The notes beneath the pieces are model-generated. The model was not told the origin of the DNA. It worked only from the letters and a program-made list of their open reading frames with translations, and did not search any database. The translations under genes were made by a program, and so were the position numbers. 64,000 nt of DNA. It comes from an uncultured SAR86 cluster bacterium (GTDB lineage Bacteria; Pseudomonadota; Gammaproteobacteria; Magnimaribacterales; D2472). Location of the stretch: assembly GCA_902622845.1 (NCBI GenBank), contig CACNRI010000001.1, positions 248,001-312,000 of the forward strand. The letters are read 5' to 3'. Below are positions 1 through 8,484 of this stretch, piece after piece (within the stretch, counting starts at the first letter, position 1; each line of letters opens with the position of its first letter).

Positions 1-228
1 GCTCTTGCTGGAAGCGACATTGTAATGTTTGATAAAGATAGGAATGTAGAAATCCTAATGGAAGGAGTTCAAGGAGCTGCTATGCAATCATTTGCAAATC
101 AACTTTCCGAAGTTGATATGGCTGCAGTTATAACATACACAAGACAGGCATGGGGTAATGCCGAAAATGGTGATGGAGAATACGTTGTTCCATCAGATAT
201 AGTTGAATATAAAAAACCAAAAATTTAA
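1..228 (+). CDS. coxB: Cytochrome c oxidase subunit II, C-terminal end (partial)
   Basis: This is the 3' end of subunit II, which carries electrons from cytochrome c into the oxidase; the rest lies before the window. The open frame runs from base 1. The visible 75 residues look like the end of a C-terminal cytochrome c domain fused to the cupredoxin part. A buried Met in GAAMQSFANQLSE is a likely heme axial ligand, followed by the helix DMAAVITYTRQAWGN. The CXXCH heme site would be upstream and is not visible. The stop is 15 bases before coxA, with a GAGG ribosome site in the gap, so they are co-transcribed. The fused cytochrome form is inferred from this short tail. Confidence 0.88.
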   Translation, partial: ALAGSDIVMFDKDRNVEILMEGVQGAAMQSFANQLSEVDMAAVITYTRQAWGNAENGDGEYVVPSDIVEYKKPKI

Positions 229-243
229 TTAGCGAGGTAAATT

Positions 244-1827
244 ATGAGCTCAGTTATTGAAAGCCACCATGATGATCATCATCACGGCCCTGCAAAAGGC
301 TTGATGCGATGGCTTCTTACAACCAACCATAAGGATATAGGTACATTATATCTATGGTTTAGTTTTGCCATGTTCTTAATTGGTGGAGCAATGGCAATGG
401 TTATTAGAGCCGAGCTTTTCCAACCTGGGATGCAGATAGTAGAACCTGAATTCTATAATCAGATGCTTACACTTCATGGGCTTATTATGGTTTTTGGTGC
501 AGTAATGCCTGCCTTTGTTGGATTGGCTAACTGGCTTGTGCCTATGATGGTTGGAGCTCCAGATATGGCCCTCCCACGATTGAATAATTTAAGTTTTTGG
601 TTACTTCCGTTTGCCTTTGGTATCTTACTCTCTTCATTATTTATGGAAGGGGGAGCACCAAATTTTGGGTGGACATTCTATGCGCCTCTCTCTACAACGT
701 ATGCACCCCCAAGTGTAACTTTTTTTATTTTCTCAGTTCACATTATGGGAGCGTCCTCAATCATGGGATCTATTAATGTAATCGTAACCATAATGAATAT
801 GAGAGCCCCAGGAATGGATTTAATGAAGATGCCACTCTTTGTATGGTCTTGGTTAATTACCGCTTATCTTCTTATTGCTGTTATGCCGGTTCTAGCTGGT
901 GCAGTAACTATGATGTTAATGGATATTCATTTTGGCACAAGTTTCTTTAATGCAGCTGGTGGCGGTGATCCGGTATTATTCCAGCACATTTTTTGGTTCT
1001 TTGGTCATCCTGAAGTTTATATTATGATTTTGCCAGCCTTTGGAATTGTCTCTCATATTATTGAGACCTTTTCCAGAAAGCAGTTATTTGGTTATTCATC
1101 TATGGTTTGGGCGATGCTGTCTATTGCAATTCTTTCTTTTGTTGTTTGGGCTCATCATATGTTTACTGTTGGTATGCCATTAGCAGCTGAGCTTTTCTTT
1201 ATGTGGGCAACGATGCTTATAGCAGTCCCAACCGGAGTTAAGGTATTTAACTGGGTTGCAACAATGTTCAAAGGCTCCATTACATATGAGACTCCAATGC
1301 TATTCGCAATTTCCTTTGTAGTTCTCTTTACAATTGGTGGATTCTCAGGACTTATGCTTTCAATAGTACCCGCTGATTTTCAATACCATGATACTTATTT
1401 TGTAGTGGCTCACTTCCATTATGTCCTAGTGCCTGGATCAATATTTTCAATAATGGCAGCAGTTTATTATTGGATACCAAAGTGGACAGGTAACATGTAT
1501 GACGAAAGAATGGGCAGATTGCATTTCTGGCTTTCGTTTGTGGGAGTAAATGTCACATTTTTCCCTCAGCACTGGATTGGATTGGCAGGAATGCCAAGAA
1601 GATATCCAGACTATGCTCTTCAGTTTGCTGACTGGAACATGGTTTCAACTGCAGGAGCTTTCTTATTTGGAGCTTCTCAAATCTTATTCTTATTTATTGT
1701 TCTAAAAACAGTAATGGGTGGAAAGAAAGCTACTCCTCAAGTTTGGGAAGGAGCAAGAGGTTTGGAGTGGTCAGTTGAATCACCTGCACCCTATCATACG
1801 TTTTCAACACCACCTAAAGTCAATTAA
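244..1827 (+). CDS. coxA: Cytochrome c oxidase subunit I (aa3 type)
   Basis: Catalytic subunit of the proton-pumping heme-copper oxidase in the inner membrane. It is 527 residues with about twelve membrane helices. Ligands are all visible: His78 and His392 (heme a), His390 (heme a3), and His255, His304 and His305 (CuB). Tyr259 follows His255 in GHPEVY, the cross-linked pair of A-type oxidases. Glu257 in the same motif marks the D channel and Lys333 is a candidate K-channel residue, so this is an A1-type enzyme. The N-terminus carries a His/Asp-rich run before MRWLLTTNHKDIG, common in proteobacterial CoxA. Its stop overlaps the ctaG start as TAATG. Confidence 0.98.
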   Translation: MSSVIESHHDDHHHGPAKGLMRWLLTTNHKDIGTLYLWFSFAMFLIGGAMAMVIRAELFQPGMQIVEPEFYNQMLTLHGLIMVFGAVMPAFVGLANWLVPMMVGAPDMALPRLNNLSFWLLPFAFGILLSSLFMEGGAPNFGWTFYAPLSTTYAPPSVTFFIFSVHIMGASSIMGSINVIVTIMNMRAPGMDLMKMPLFVWSWLITAYLLIAVMPVLAGAVTMMLMDIHFGTSFFNAAGGGDPVLFQHIFWFFGHPEVYIMILPAFGIVSHIIETFSRKQLFGYSSMVWAMLSIAILSFVVWAHHMFTVGMPLAAELFFMWATMLIAVPTGVKVFNWVATMFKGSITYETPMLFAISFVVLFTIGGFSGLMLSIVPADFQYHDTYFVVAHFHYVLVPGSIFSIMAAVYYWIPKWTGNMYDERMGRLHFWLSFVGVNVTFFPQHWIGLAGMPRRYPDYALQFADWNMVSTAGAFLFGASQILFLFIVLKTVMGGKKATPQVWEGARGLEWSVESPAPYHTFSTPPKVN

Positions 1828-2378
1828 TGAACAACTCTGCTAAAAGAACTCTTAAATATTTGTCATTCGCAGTTTTTGGGATGTTCTTTTTTTCATTTGC
1901 GCTAGTTCCTCTTTATGATGTTTTTTGTGAAGTGACAGGTCTAAATGGAAAGATTTCGCAATCAGAAGAGGGAATCAGCTATGAATCAAATACTGGGAGA
2001 GACTTAACAATCCAATTTGTTTCTCACAATGCTGAGCAAATGCCTTGGGTATTTAAACCATCTGAAAAGATTATGAAAGTGAAAACTGGCAAGTACAGTA
2101 ATGCTACGTTCTTTGTAAAAAATAATACAGATAAACCAATGACAGCAAGAGCAGTTCCTAGCGTTGCTCCAAGCAATGCAAACGAATACTTGAAGAAATT
2201 AGAATGTTTTTGTTTTGAAGAGCAATTTCTTGCGCCTGGCGAAGAAGCTCTTCTGCCAGTCAGATTTATTTTTGATAGTAATATGCCTGAAAGCATTAAT
2301 AATGTAGCTCTCTCATATACTATCTTTGATATTACTAACTATAATGACATGGAGATGGCACATCACGATGGAAGATAG
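1827..2378 (+). CDS. ctaG: Cytochrome c oxidase assembly protein CtaG (Cox11)
   Basis: Membrane-anchored copper chaperone that delivers copper to the CuB site of subunit I. The 183 residues have one N-terminal membrane helix (about 11-30) followed by a periplasmic domain. The copper-binding CFCF motif is at residues 127-130, followed by the family's EEQFLAPGEE. Length is normal. The start overlaps the coxA stop (TAATG), which suggests translational coupling, and coxC follows one base after the stop. It lies between subunits I and III as in other proteobacterial cox operons. Confidence 0.96.
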   Translation: MNNSAKRTLKYLSFAVFGMFFFSFALVPLYDVFCEVTGLNGKISQSEEGISYESNTGRDLTIQFVSHNAEQMPWVFKPSEKIMKVKTGKYSNATFFVKNNTDKPMTARAVPSVAPSNANEYLKKLECFCFEEQFLAPGEEALLPVRFIFDSNMPESINNVALSYTIFDITNYNDMEMAHHDGR

Positions 2379-2379
2379 A

Positions 2380-3285
2380 ATGGAATATCAAAAATATTAT
2401 GTTCCTGAGTCGAGCAAATTCCCTATTTTTGCTGCCTTTTCTTTGTTCATTTTAATAATTGGCGCTTCATCAACAATTAATTCTCTTGATAATCCTGAAA
2501 GCAATGCAAGCTTAATTTTATATACAGGCCTAGCTTGTTTCTTAGCAACACTGTTTTTTTGGTTTAGGCAGGTTGTTAAAGAAAACAATGCCGGCCTAGA
2601 AAGTGCACAACTTTCTCAGTCTTTTGTTTACGGGATGGCGTGGTTTATATTTTCTGAAGTAATGTTTTTTGCAGCTTTCTTTGGAGCTTTGTTTTACGTA
2701 AGATCTTTTGCAGTTCCGTGGTTAGGGGGAGAAGGAGAAAAAGGCCTTGCTAATATGCTATGGCAAGATTTTGAGGCTACGTGGCCACTAATAAATACTC
2801 CTGATGGGGGTAAAGCTTTTGTCATAGCTGCAAAAAGTATGAGCTTTCCCGGGTGGGAAAATATTAGCCACTGGCTACCTTTATACAACACTATCGTATT
2901 GCTAAGTTCTAGTGTGACAGTTCACTTTGCACATCTGGGTCTTAAGAAAGGAAACAAAAAAACATTCAATATTTGGCTTGGTATTACAGTTTTACTCGCT
3001 CTAATTTTTGTTGGCCTTCAAGCAGCAGAATACTATGAGGCTTATGAACATTTTGGACTTACTCTAAATTCAGGAATTTATGGATCAACTTTCTTTATGT
3101 TGACTGGATTCCACGGATTCCATGTAATGTTGGGCGGCCTTATGCTCGCAGTTATGTTTATAAGATCTGTATTTTATGGCCACTTTAATGAGCACAAACA
3201 TTTTGGTTTCGAAGCCGCATCTTGGTATTGGCACTTTGTAGATGTTGTTTGGGTTATGTTGTTCCTATTTGTTTATATTTTATAA
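2380..3285 (+). CDS. coxC: Cytochrome c oxidase subunit III
   Basis: Third core subunit, which stabilises subunit I and its proton uptake. I start at ATG 2380 (MEYQKYYVPESSKFP), which has GGAAG five bases upstream and matches the family N-terminus. An in-frame ATG at 2326 would overlap ctaG by about 50 bases and adds non-homologous residues. This gives 301 residues with seven hydrophobic segments. The Glu-bearing helix ALIFVGLQAAEYYEAYEHFG and the C-terminal FEAASWYWHFVDVVWV are typical. The stop overlaps the convergent DUF2909 gene through a TTATAA palindrome. Confidence 0.95.
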   Translation: MEYQKYYVPESSKFPIFAAFSLFILIIGASSTINSLDNPESNASLILYTGLACFLATLFFWFRQVVKENNAGLESAQLSQSFVYGMAWFIFSEVMFFAAFFGALFYVRSFAVPWLGGEGEKGLANMLWQDFEATWPLINTPDGGKAFVIAAKSMSFPGWENISHWLPLYNTIVLLSSSVTVHFAHLGLKKGNKKTFNIWLGITVLLALIFVGLQAAEYYEAYEHFGLTLNSGIYGSTFFMLTGFHGFHVMLGGLMLAVMFIRSVFYGHFNEHKHFGFEAASWYWHFVDVVWVMLFLFVYIL

Positions 3286-3498
3286 ACTTTCCGAAGCTAT
3301 ATAAGAATTGCCAAGTTCACCAGTTGATAAACCATATGCCACTAAAATTATTAATAAAATTGCCAAAGTGACTCTAATGCCTAAACCATATACAGTTCTT
3401 TTTCCTTCACCTCTATCTTTAAATAAGAAAAACAGACTCGAAGCAAGGCTCAAGAGAATTCCGATTATTAATACTATAATGATGCTTTTTACTGACAT
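3280..3498 (-). CDS. DUF2909-type twin-transmembrane protein
   Basis: A 72-residue membrane protein with two hydrophobic helices (about 5-27 and 42-60) joined by a polar FKDRGEGKRTVYGLGIR loop. The loop and paired helices match the DUF2909 family found beside coxC and the SURF1 gene in Pseudomonas-like cox clusters. It runs against the operon: its stop is nested in the coxC stop and its start lies 24 bases from the SURF1 start, so a promoter for either must sit in that gap. Function is unknown; a role in oxidase assembly is only inferred from position. Confidence 0.85.
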   Translation of the reverse strand: MSVKSIIIVLIIGILLSLASSLFFLFKDRGEGKRTVYGLGIRVTLAILLIILVAYGLSTGELGNSYIASESL

Positions 3499-3522
3499 AA
3501 CCTTTGTATTGTATAGGTAAAG

Positions 3523-4218
3523 ATGAAATTAACTAAATCAAGGCAAGCAGCTACAATTTTTTATGTATTTTTCTCAATTGTCTTTGTTGTTCTGGGCTTT
3601 TGGCAGATCAATAGAGGAAATGAAAAAACAGAAATTATTGAAGCCTTTGAGTTACAACAGGCAGGACAAGCCATTGAATTCTCATCTGACTCCCAAAAAT
3701 GGGAGAGAGTTTATATTAGTGGTGAGCTCGATGATAAAAGAATAATATATCTCGATAATGTAATTCATAAAGGGATATTAGGCTTTAAAGTTTTAGCCCC
3801 TGTCTTTATAGAAGATAACAAAATTATATTAGTTGACTTTGGCTGGATAAAACAGCCCCAAAGCAGAGATCAAGTTAGCATCGTGAGCATTTCTGATAAT
3901 AAGAATGTTTCGGTTTCAGGAGTTCTAGAATCACCAGAAATGGGATTAATATTATCAGAAGATATTTTTACAAACAGTTGGCCAAAAATATCTCAGAGCA
4001 AATCAATAACTGCATTGGAGTCATTATTTGAAGAAGAAATCATTAAATTTATTCTTCTATCTGACTATAGACCAGATACTAACTTTGTATATCTAAAGCC
4101 TGTTGTTGCAAATATGCCACCAGTAAAACACTATGGTTACGCCGGCCAATGGTTTGCAATGTTTATAGCATTATCAATTATGTATTTGTATTTTTTGAGG
4201 AAATCATCGAATGAATAA
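3523..4218 (+). CDS. SURF1 family oxidase assembly protein
   Basis: SURF1 proteins help insert or protect heme A in subunit I. The 231 residues have the family layout. There is an N-terminal membrane helix ending in VVLGFWQINRGNEK, a periplasmic domain, and a C-terminal helix preceded by PPVKHYGYAGQWFAMF. The next gene starts eight bases before its stop. Together with ctaA and ctaB this forms the heme A part of the cluster. Confidence 0.93.
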   Translation: MKLTKSRQAATIFYVFFSIVFVVLGFWQINRGNEKTEIIEAFELQQAGQAIEFSSDSQKWERVYISGELDDKRIIYLDNVIHKGILGFKVLAPVFIEDNKIILVDFGWIKQPQSRDQVSIVSISDNKNVSVSGVLESPEMGLILSEDIFTNSWPKISQSKSITALESLFEEEIIKFILLSDYRPDTNFVYLKPVVANMPPVKHYGYAGQWFAMFIALSIMYLYFLRKSSNE

Positions 4219-4762
4219 AAAAGCCTTCCTACTCTTTCTATTGCTGACGCCTCTAATAGTAATTGTTTCTTCAACGCTTGCTTTTAGATTTGGTTTTGGG
4301 CCTGAAGCCACCAAAAATAATGGCATATTTTTCAATGAGTTTACTGATATAACAGGAATGGAAATATCCTCAATAAAAAACTTCAAGCTAGACTTTGAAG
4401 ATGGTAAGTGGGTTATGGGAATTTATCATAATAACGAAGGGAAAACTCTTGAGAACAGCAGATTAATGAAACAACTCAACGTGGCTCTTAATAGAGATAT
4501 TAATAGAGTAAAAAGAATTGTCTTCTTTGAGCATAATCCGGAAGATAGTTTTCTAGAGAATATTGAAAATGATTTTCCAAGACTAGAAATTTTTGTTGAT
4601 GCAGAATCAGAATTTAAAAATCTCTTATTAAATTTATCCGAGGAATCTATAATTTCCTCAAGTTATATTTTTATAATTGATCCATATGGAAGACTCGTTA
4701 TGTATTTTCCAAATGATCTAACTCCCAAAAAGATTCTGAAAGACCTAAAGGTACTAATATGA
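4211..4762 (+). CDS. Membrane-anchored thioredoxin-fold-like cox-cluster protein
   Basis: A 183-residue protein with one N-terminal membrane anchor (about 5-24) and a periplasmic part. I do not recognise a named family. The C-terminus (IFIIDPYGRLVMYFPNDL then a Lys-rich helix) resembles the end of SCO-like thioredoxin folds, but no CxxxC copper motif is present. Conserved hypothetical genes of this size sit between SURF1 and ctaA in many gammaproteobacterial cox clusters. It overlaps SURF1 by eight bases and ctaA by four (ATGA), so it is translated with them. A role in oxidase assembly is inferred from context only. Confidence 0.8.
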   Translation: MNKKAFLLFLLLTPLIVIVSSTLAFRFGFGPEATKNNGIFFNEFTDITGMEISSIKNFKLDFEDGKWVMGIYHNNEGKTLENSRLMKQLNVALNRDINRVKRIVFFEHNPEDSFLENIENDFPRLEIFVDAESEFKNLLLNLSEESIISSSYIFIIDPYGRLVMYFPNDLTPKKILKDLKVLI

Positions 4763-5733
4763 TAAATATAAGAAATATATCTCTTTTCGGTGGACTATTT
4801 GCGATAGTTGTAATTGCTTTAGGAGCTTGGACAAGACTTGTAGATGCGGGTTTGGGTTGTCCAGATTGGCCTGGCTGTTATGGATTTGTAACTTTTCCAA
4901 TAACTGATTCAGAAATAGCTCTTGCTGAAAGTAGATATCCAACATTTCCATATGAGATCGATAAAGCAATACCAGAGGTTGTTCATAGGTATTTTGCTGC
5001 GATGCTTGGCCTGATTGCAATCTTTCTTGTATTTTTTGCGATCAGATATAAAGTTGATCGCTCATTAAGGAATCTTTCAATCTTTTTACTCTTTTTTATT
5101 TGTTGCCAAGGCCTTTTTGGTTATCTGACCGTAAGCTTAAAGCTCCTTCCTATAATAGTTACAGGCCATCTCTTTGGTGGCTTTATAACACTGAGTTTAT
5201 TCTTTTTCATATTTTTAAAAGCAGCTGACTTTAGATTTCTAAACTATATAGATATTAAGAAGTATAGGTATCTTGCATTAGTGTGTTTGTTTGTTTTACT
5301 TGTTCAGATATTCCTTGGCGCATGGACAAGTACTAACTATGCCTCACTCGCATGTCCGGATTTTCCAACTTGTCAGGGTAGTTACTATCCAGAAATGGAC
5401 TTTGAATCAGGATTCAATCTTAAACAAGAAGTTGGGCCAAACTATCTTTATGGACTTTTAGAAAATCCAGCACGAGTTGCCATACATTACTCTCATAGAG
5501 TTACAGCCCTTGTTCTTACATTTTTTATGTTAATTTTGATTGGCTGTTTGTGGTTTACAAATGCTGCCCCTTTATCATCAACACTGGGACTTGTTTTGCT
5601 GCTACAGATTTCCCTTGGAATTATGAATGTGGTCTATGTTTTACCTTTGTATATTGCAATTGCTCATAATCTTATCGCAGCAATGTTACTATTGGTTACT
5701 TTGCTTGTTAACTACTTAGCTTTCAAAAAATGA
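4759..5733 (+). CDS. ctaA: Heme A synthase (COX15/CtaA)
   Basis: Oxidises the C8 methyl of heme O to the formyl group of heme A, in the membrane. It is 324 residues with about eight helices in two similar halves. Each half has a Cys-containing loop (GLGCPDWPGCYG and SLACPDFPTCQG) and conserved heme-ligand His residues (EVVHRYFA, VTGHLFGG, IHYSHRV, IAHNLIA). It overlaps the preceding gene by ATGA and the ctaB start by four bases, in the order that supplies heme A to CoxA. Confidence 0.96.
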   Translation: MINIRNISLFGGLFAIVVIALGAWTRLVDAGLGCPDWPGCYGFVTFPITDSEIALAESRYPTFPYEIDKAIPEVVHRYFAAMLGLIAIFLVFFAIRYKVDRSLRNLSIFLLFFICCQGLFGYLTVSLKLLPIIVTGHLFGGFITLSLFFFIFLKAADFRFLNYIDIKKYRYLALVCLFVLLVQIFLGAWTSTNYASLACPDFPTCQGSYYPEMDFESGFNLKQEVGPNYLYGLLENPARVAIHYSHRVTALVLTFFMLILIGCLWFTNAAPLSSTLGLVLLLQISLGIMNVVYVLPLYIAIAHNLIAAMLLLVTLLVNYLAFKK

Positions 5734-6587
5734 ATGTTTTAAAAAACTACCTTGAGCTTACAAAACCTAAGGTAGTTTTAATGATGCTCATAACAGCAAT
5801 TATTGGGATGTTGTTAGCTTCAAAAAGCTTACCTTCATTATATTTAGTTATTATTTCGATGATTGGCATAGGCTTATGTGCTTCTTCTGCTGCAACCATT
5901 AACCAAATTATAGATAGAAATATAGATGCAAATATGGCTAGAACTTCTAACCGACCACTTCCACAAGGTGAAATCACTACTTTCAATGCAAGTCTATTTG
6001 CATTTGCTTTGATGATTATTGGAACAGCTATTCTTGTTAGTGAAGTAAATACACTTACAGCAGTTCTTACGGTAGCCTCATTAATAGGATATGCCTTCAT
6101 CTATACAGTTTTTCTAAAAAGGGCAACTCCTCAAAATATAGTTATTGGAGGCTTGGCTGGAGCTGCACCACCGCTTTTGGGGTGGACATCTGTAACTAAC
6201 TCAATCGATCCAAATGCACTTCTTTTGGTGCTAATAATTTTTGTTTGGACACCACCACATTTTTGGGCACTTGCCATTTACAGAAAGGAAGATTATGCGA
6301 GAGAGTCTATACCAATGTTACCAGTTACTCATGGAGTAAGATTTACAAAGCTTCAAATTATTTTATATACAGTTCTATTAGTGCTTGTAAGTTTACTTCC
6401 TTACATTGTATTAATGTCAGGAAACATATATTTATTTTCAGCACTTGGATTAGGACTATTTTATTTATATTCATCAATAAAAATGTATTTAACAGATGAT
6501 GAAGAATACCCTATGACCTCATTCAAATATTCGATTTATTATATTTTTCTAATTTTTTTTGCGCTCCTTGTAGATCACTTTATCTAA
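5730..6587 (+). CDS. ctaB: Protoheme IX farnesyltransferase (heme O synthase)
   Basis: Transfers a farnesyl group to protoheme, making the heme O used by CtaA. The 285-residue polytopic UbiA-family enzyme has the first aspartate-rich motif NQIIDRNIDANMARTSNRPL, the family's YTVFLKRATPQNIVIGGLAG stretch and YRKEDYARESIPMLP. Length is normal. The ATGA overlap with ctaA supports coupled translation, and the SCO gene follows after one base. Confidence 0.97.
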   Translation: MNVLKNYLELTKPKVVLMMLITAIIGMLLASKSLPSLYLVIISMIGIGLCASSAATINQIIDRNIDANMARTSNRPLPQGEITTFNASLFAFALMIIGTAILVSEVNTLTAVLTVASLIGYAFIYTVFLKRATPQNIVIGGLAGAAPPLLGWTSVTNSIDPNALLLVLIIFVWTPPHFWALAIYRKEDYARESIPMLPVTHGVRFTKLQIILYTVLLVLVSLLPYIVLMSGNIYLFSALGLGLFYLYSSIKMYLTDDEEYPMTSFKYSIYYIFLIFFALLVDHFI

Positions 6588-6588
6588 T

Positions 6589-7233
6589 ATGAAAAATAAT
6601 ATAAGACTTTCTTTGCTTCTTATTTTTGTCTTCATAGCAACGATACTTTATGGATTTGTGAACAAGCTAACAGCTCCAAGAATACTAAGCAATGAAGAGC
6701 TGTTAATAAATGGCTTTTATAAGTTACAGGAGCCCATTGCGCTCTCAGATTTTAGTTTGGAGAGAGAAGATGGCTCTTACTTTACAAAATCAGACTTAAT
6801 AGACAAATGGACAATAATGTACTTTGGTTTTAGTAGTTGTCCTACAGAGTGTCCGGTGACAATGAGTGAATTAAGAAAACTCATCAATGCACTTAGAGAA
6901 AAAGACTTCATGCTTGATGATAAGCAGTGGGTTTTGGTTACCATAGATCCTGAGAGAGATTCTGCAAAAGATATAAATTTCTATGCCTCTAGATTCGACT
7001 CAAGTTTTGTTGGCCTTAGAGCAGAAAGACCAACTTTATTAAGCTTAACAACACAACTTAATGTAGCAAAAGTGAAACCAATGAAACATGAAATGCATTC
7101 CATTGAGGAGCTAAGCAATCATGTTAATAATGTAATCTTGATCAACAAGGATGCTGAATATTTTGGATTTTTTAGGCCTCCTTTTGATATTTCAAAACTT
7201 TCTTTGACTTATCAGTCAGTTACTACTCAATAA
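6589..7233 (+). CDS. SCO1/SenC family copper chaperone
   Basis: Thioredoxin-fold chaperone for the CuA site of oxidase subunit II. The 214 residues begin with a membrane anchor (about 7-23). The copper-binding cysteines are Cys84 and Cys88 (SSCPTECP), and the distal copper ligand is probably His178 (SNHVNNVILI). DPERDS is also typical. It closes the cox operon. Immediately after the stop is a short AACAA/TTGTT inverted repeat that could be a weak terminator. Confidence 0.94.
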   Translation: MKNNIRLSLLLIFVFIATILYGFVNKLTAPRILSNEELLINGFYKLQEPIALSDFSLEREDGSYFTKSDLIDKWTIMYFGFSSCPTECPVTMSELRKLINALREKDFMLDDKQWVLVTIDPERDSAKDINFYASRFDSSFVGLRAERPTLLSLTTQLNVAKVKPMKHEMHSIEELSNHVNNVILINKDAEYFGFFRPPFDISKLSLTYQSVTTQ

Positions 7234-7240
7234 CAAGCCC

Positions 7241-7269
7241 TTGTTTTCTTACAGTTAGATACCTATATT
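7241..7269 (+). promoter_or_regulatory. Putative sigma-70 promoter of the TPR gene
   Basis: TTGTTT (7241-7246) and TATATT (7264-7269) are separated by 17 bases. The ATG of the TPR gene is only six bases past the -10 box and no Shine-Dalgarno sequence precedes it. Transcription would start at or next to the start codon, giving a leaderless mRNA. This is a pattern match only. Confidence 0.4.
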
Positions 7270-7275
7270 AATTAT

Positions 7276-7725
7276 ATGAAGTATTTACATATTTATTTTC
7301 TATCCGCAGCATTATTGTTTTCTTTTGATTTGAATGCATCTAAGTACGAGAAGGAAAGCGCATCTGATTTATATAAAAAGGCTACCAAACAGTTAAAAGA
7401 AGAAGATTATAAAAGTGCTCTTAAAACCCTAAAGAAATATACAAAGTCAAAAAAAAAGGATGCAGATGGTTGGACTCTTTTAGCGTTTACTAATAGAAAA
7501 CTTAAGAATTATAGTGAGGCCGAATCTTTATATGCTAAGGCGCTTAATCTTGATCCTGATAATAAGATAGCTATTGAATATCAAGGTGAGCTATTTGTAG
7601 AGCTTGGAAGAATGGAAGAAGCAAATGCCAACTTAGCTAAACTGAGAGCGCTATGTCCAAACTCTTGTGAAGAGCTTGAAATGCTAGAGGAATATATCTC
7701 AGGAAATAAAACAAAATCTTGGTAA
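7276..7725 (+). CDS. Exported tetratricopeptide-repeat protein
   Basis: A 149-residue protein with an N-terminal signal sequence (hydrophobic core about residues 5-16, likely cleavage after NAS near 22). Helical repeats follow. One clear TPR unit reads GWTLLAFTNRKLKNYSEAES then LYAKALNLDPDN (about 71-103), flanked by a preceding half-repeat and one more. The C-terminus has two close Cys (CPNSC) that could form a disulfide in the periplasm. TPRs mediate protein-protein contacts; the partner is unknown. It probably has its own promoter. Confidence 0.85.
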   Translation: MKYLHIYFLSAALLFSFDLNASKYEKESASDLYKKATKQLKEEDYKSALKTLKKYTKSKKKDADGWTLLAFTNRKLKNYSEAESLYAKALNLDPDNKIAIEYQGELFVELGRMEEANANLAKLRALCPNSCEELEMLEEYISGNKTKSW

Positions 7726-7740
7726 TCTAAATAGTATCAA

Positions 7741-8484
7741 TTGATAAAAGAAGAAATTCTCAAGATAGAAGGGCTTTTAAAAGAATCACATAACATCGTA
7801 TTTCTCACGGGTGCTGGTATTAGTACTAATTCAGGACTACCTGACTTTAGAAGTGATAATGGTTTTTGGAAGACTAATAAACCAATAATGTTTAGAGACT
7901 TCTTGAATAGCTACCAATCAAGACGACTATCTTGGAGCAGAAATATAACCCTTAATAAAGCCCTGAAAAAAATTAAACCCAACCGTGGACATATGTTTGT
8001 CAAAGAGATATTAGATGATAAGAAAGGCTGTGTAATTACACAAAATATCGATGGCCTTCATCACAGATCTGGAATACAAGAGAAAAAAATAATAGAAGTT
8101 CACGGCAATGCAACAAAAGCTAAATGTTTAGATTGTGGGATTAGCCTTGATCTCGAACCATTCCACAAAGCAATTCATGATGACAAAGTAACGCCAGATT
8201 GTCCCAAGTGTTATGGCTTAGTAAAAGTTGCAACTATTTCCTTTGGGCAACCCATGAATATGAATGATTTTGAGAGATCTAAAGATAAAATAATCGAAAG
8301 CGATATTTTAATCGTGTTGGGTTCATCTCTTCAGGTGCAACCCGTTGCTTCACTCCCAGGCTTTGCTGTTCAAAATGGAAAAAAATTAATAATTATCAAC
8401 AAAGATCCAACTAACTTTGACCAATACGCTGAGGTTTGTATCCACGAAGATATTTGCAGCACAGTTGCTAAGATAAATATTTAA
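7741..8484 (+). CDS. Sirtuin (NAD-dependent protein deacylase), SIRT4-like
   Basis: NAD-dependent lysine deacylase or ADP-ribosyl transferase of the SIR2 family, 247 residues from a TTG start (no better start is in frame). Visible are GAGIS (24-28), the PDFR loop, QNID (101-104), catalytic His121 in EVHGN and the zinc cysteines Cys129, Cys132, Cys154 and Cys157. The segment PIMFRDFLNSYQSRRLSWSR resembles the class II (SIRT4-like) helix more than E. coli CobB. The substrate is unknown. It ends convergently with the APH gene inside a shared TTAA. Confidence 0.9.
   Translation: MIKEEILKIEGLLKESHNIVFLTGAGISTNSGLPDFRSDNGFWKTNKPIMFRDFLNSYQSRRLSWSRNITLNKALKKIKPNRGHMFVKEILDDKKGCVITQNIDGLHHRSGIQEKKIIEVHGNATKAKCLDCGISLDLEPFHKAIHDDKVTPDCPKCYGLVKVATISFGQPMNMNDFERSKDKIIESDILIVLGSSLQVQPVASLPGFAVQNGKKLIIINKDPTNFDQYAEVCIHEDICSTVAKINI

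Noticed and set aside
244-300. His-rich N-terminus of CoxA as a metal-binding extension
   Set aside because: Similar His/Asp-rich tails before MRWLLTTNHKDIG are common in proteobacterial CoxA, so it is not special.
3308-3520. 70-residue plus-strand frame between coxC and SURF1
   Set aside because: Shadow of the DUF2909 gene on the other strand, whose sequence matches a known family.
7232-7250. Terminator after the SCO gene
   Set aside because: AACAA/TTGTT gives only a five-base AT-rich stem with a poor T run, and the right arm overlaps the predicted -35 box of the next gene; too weak to annotate.
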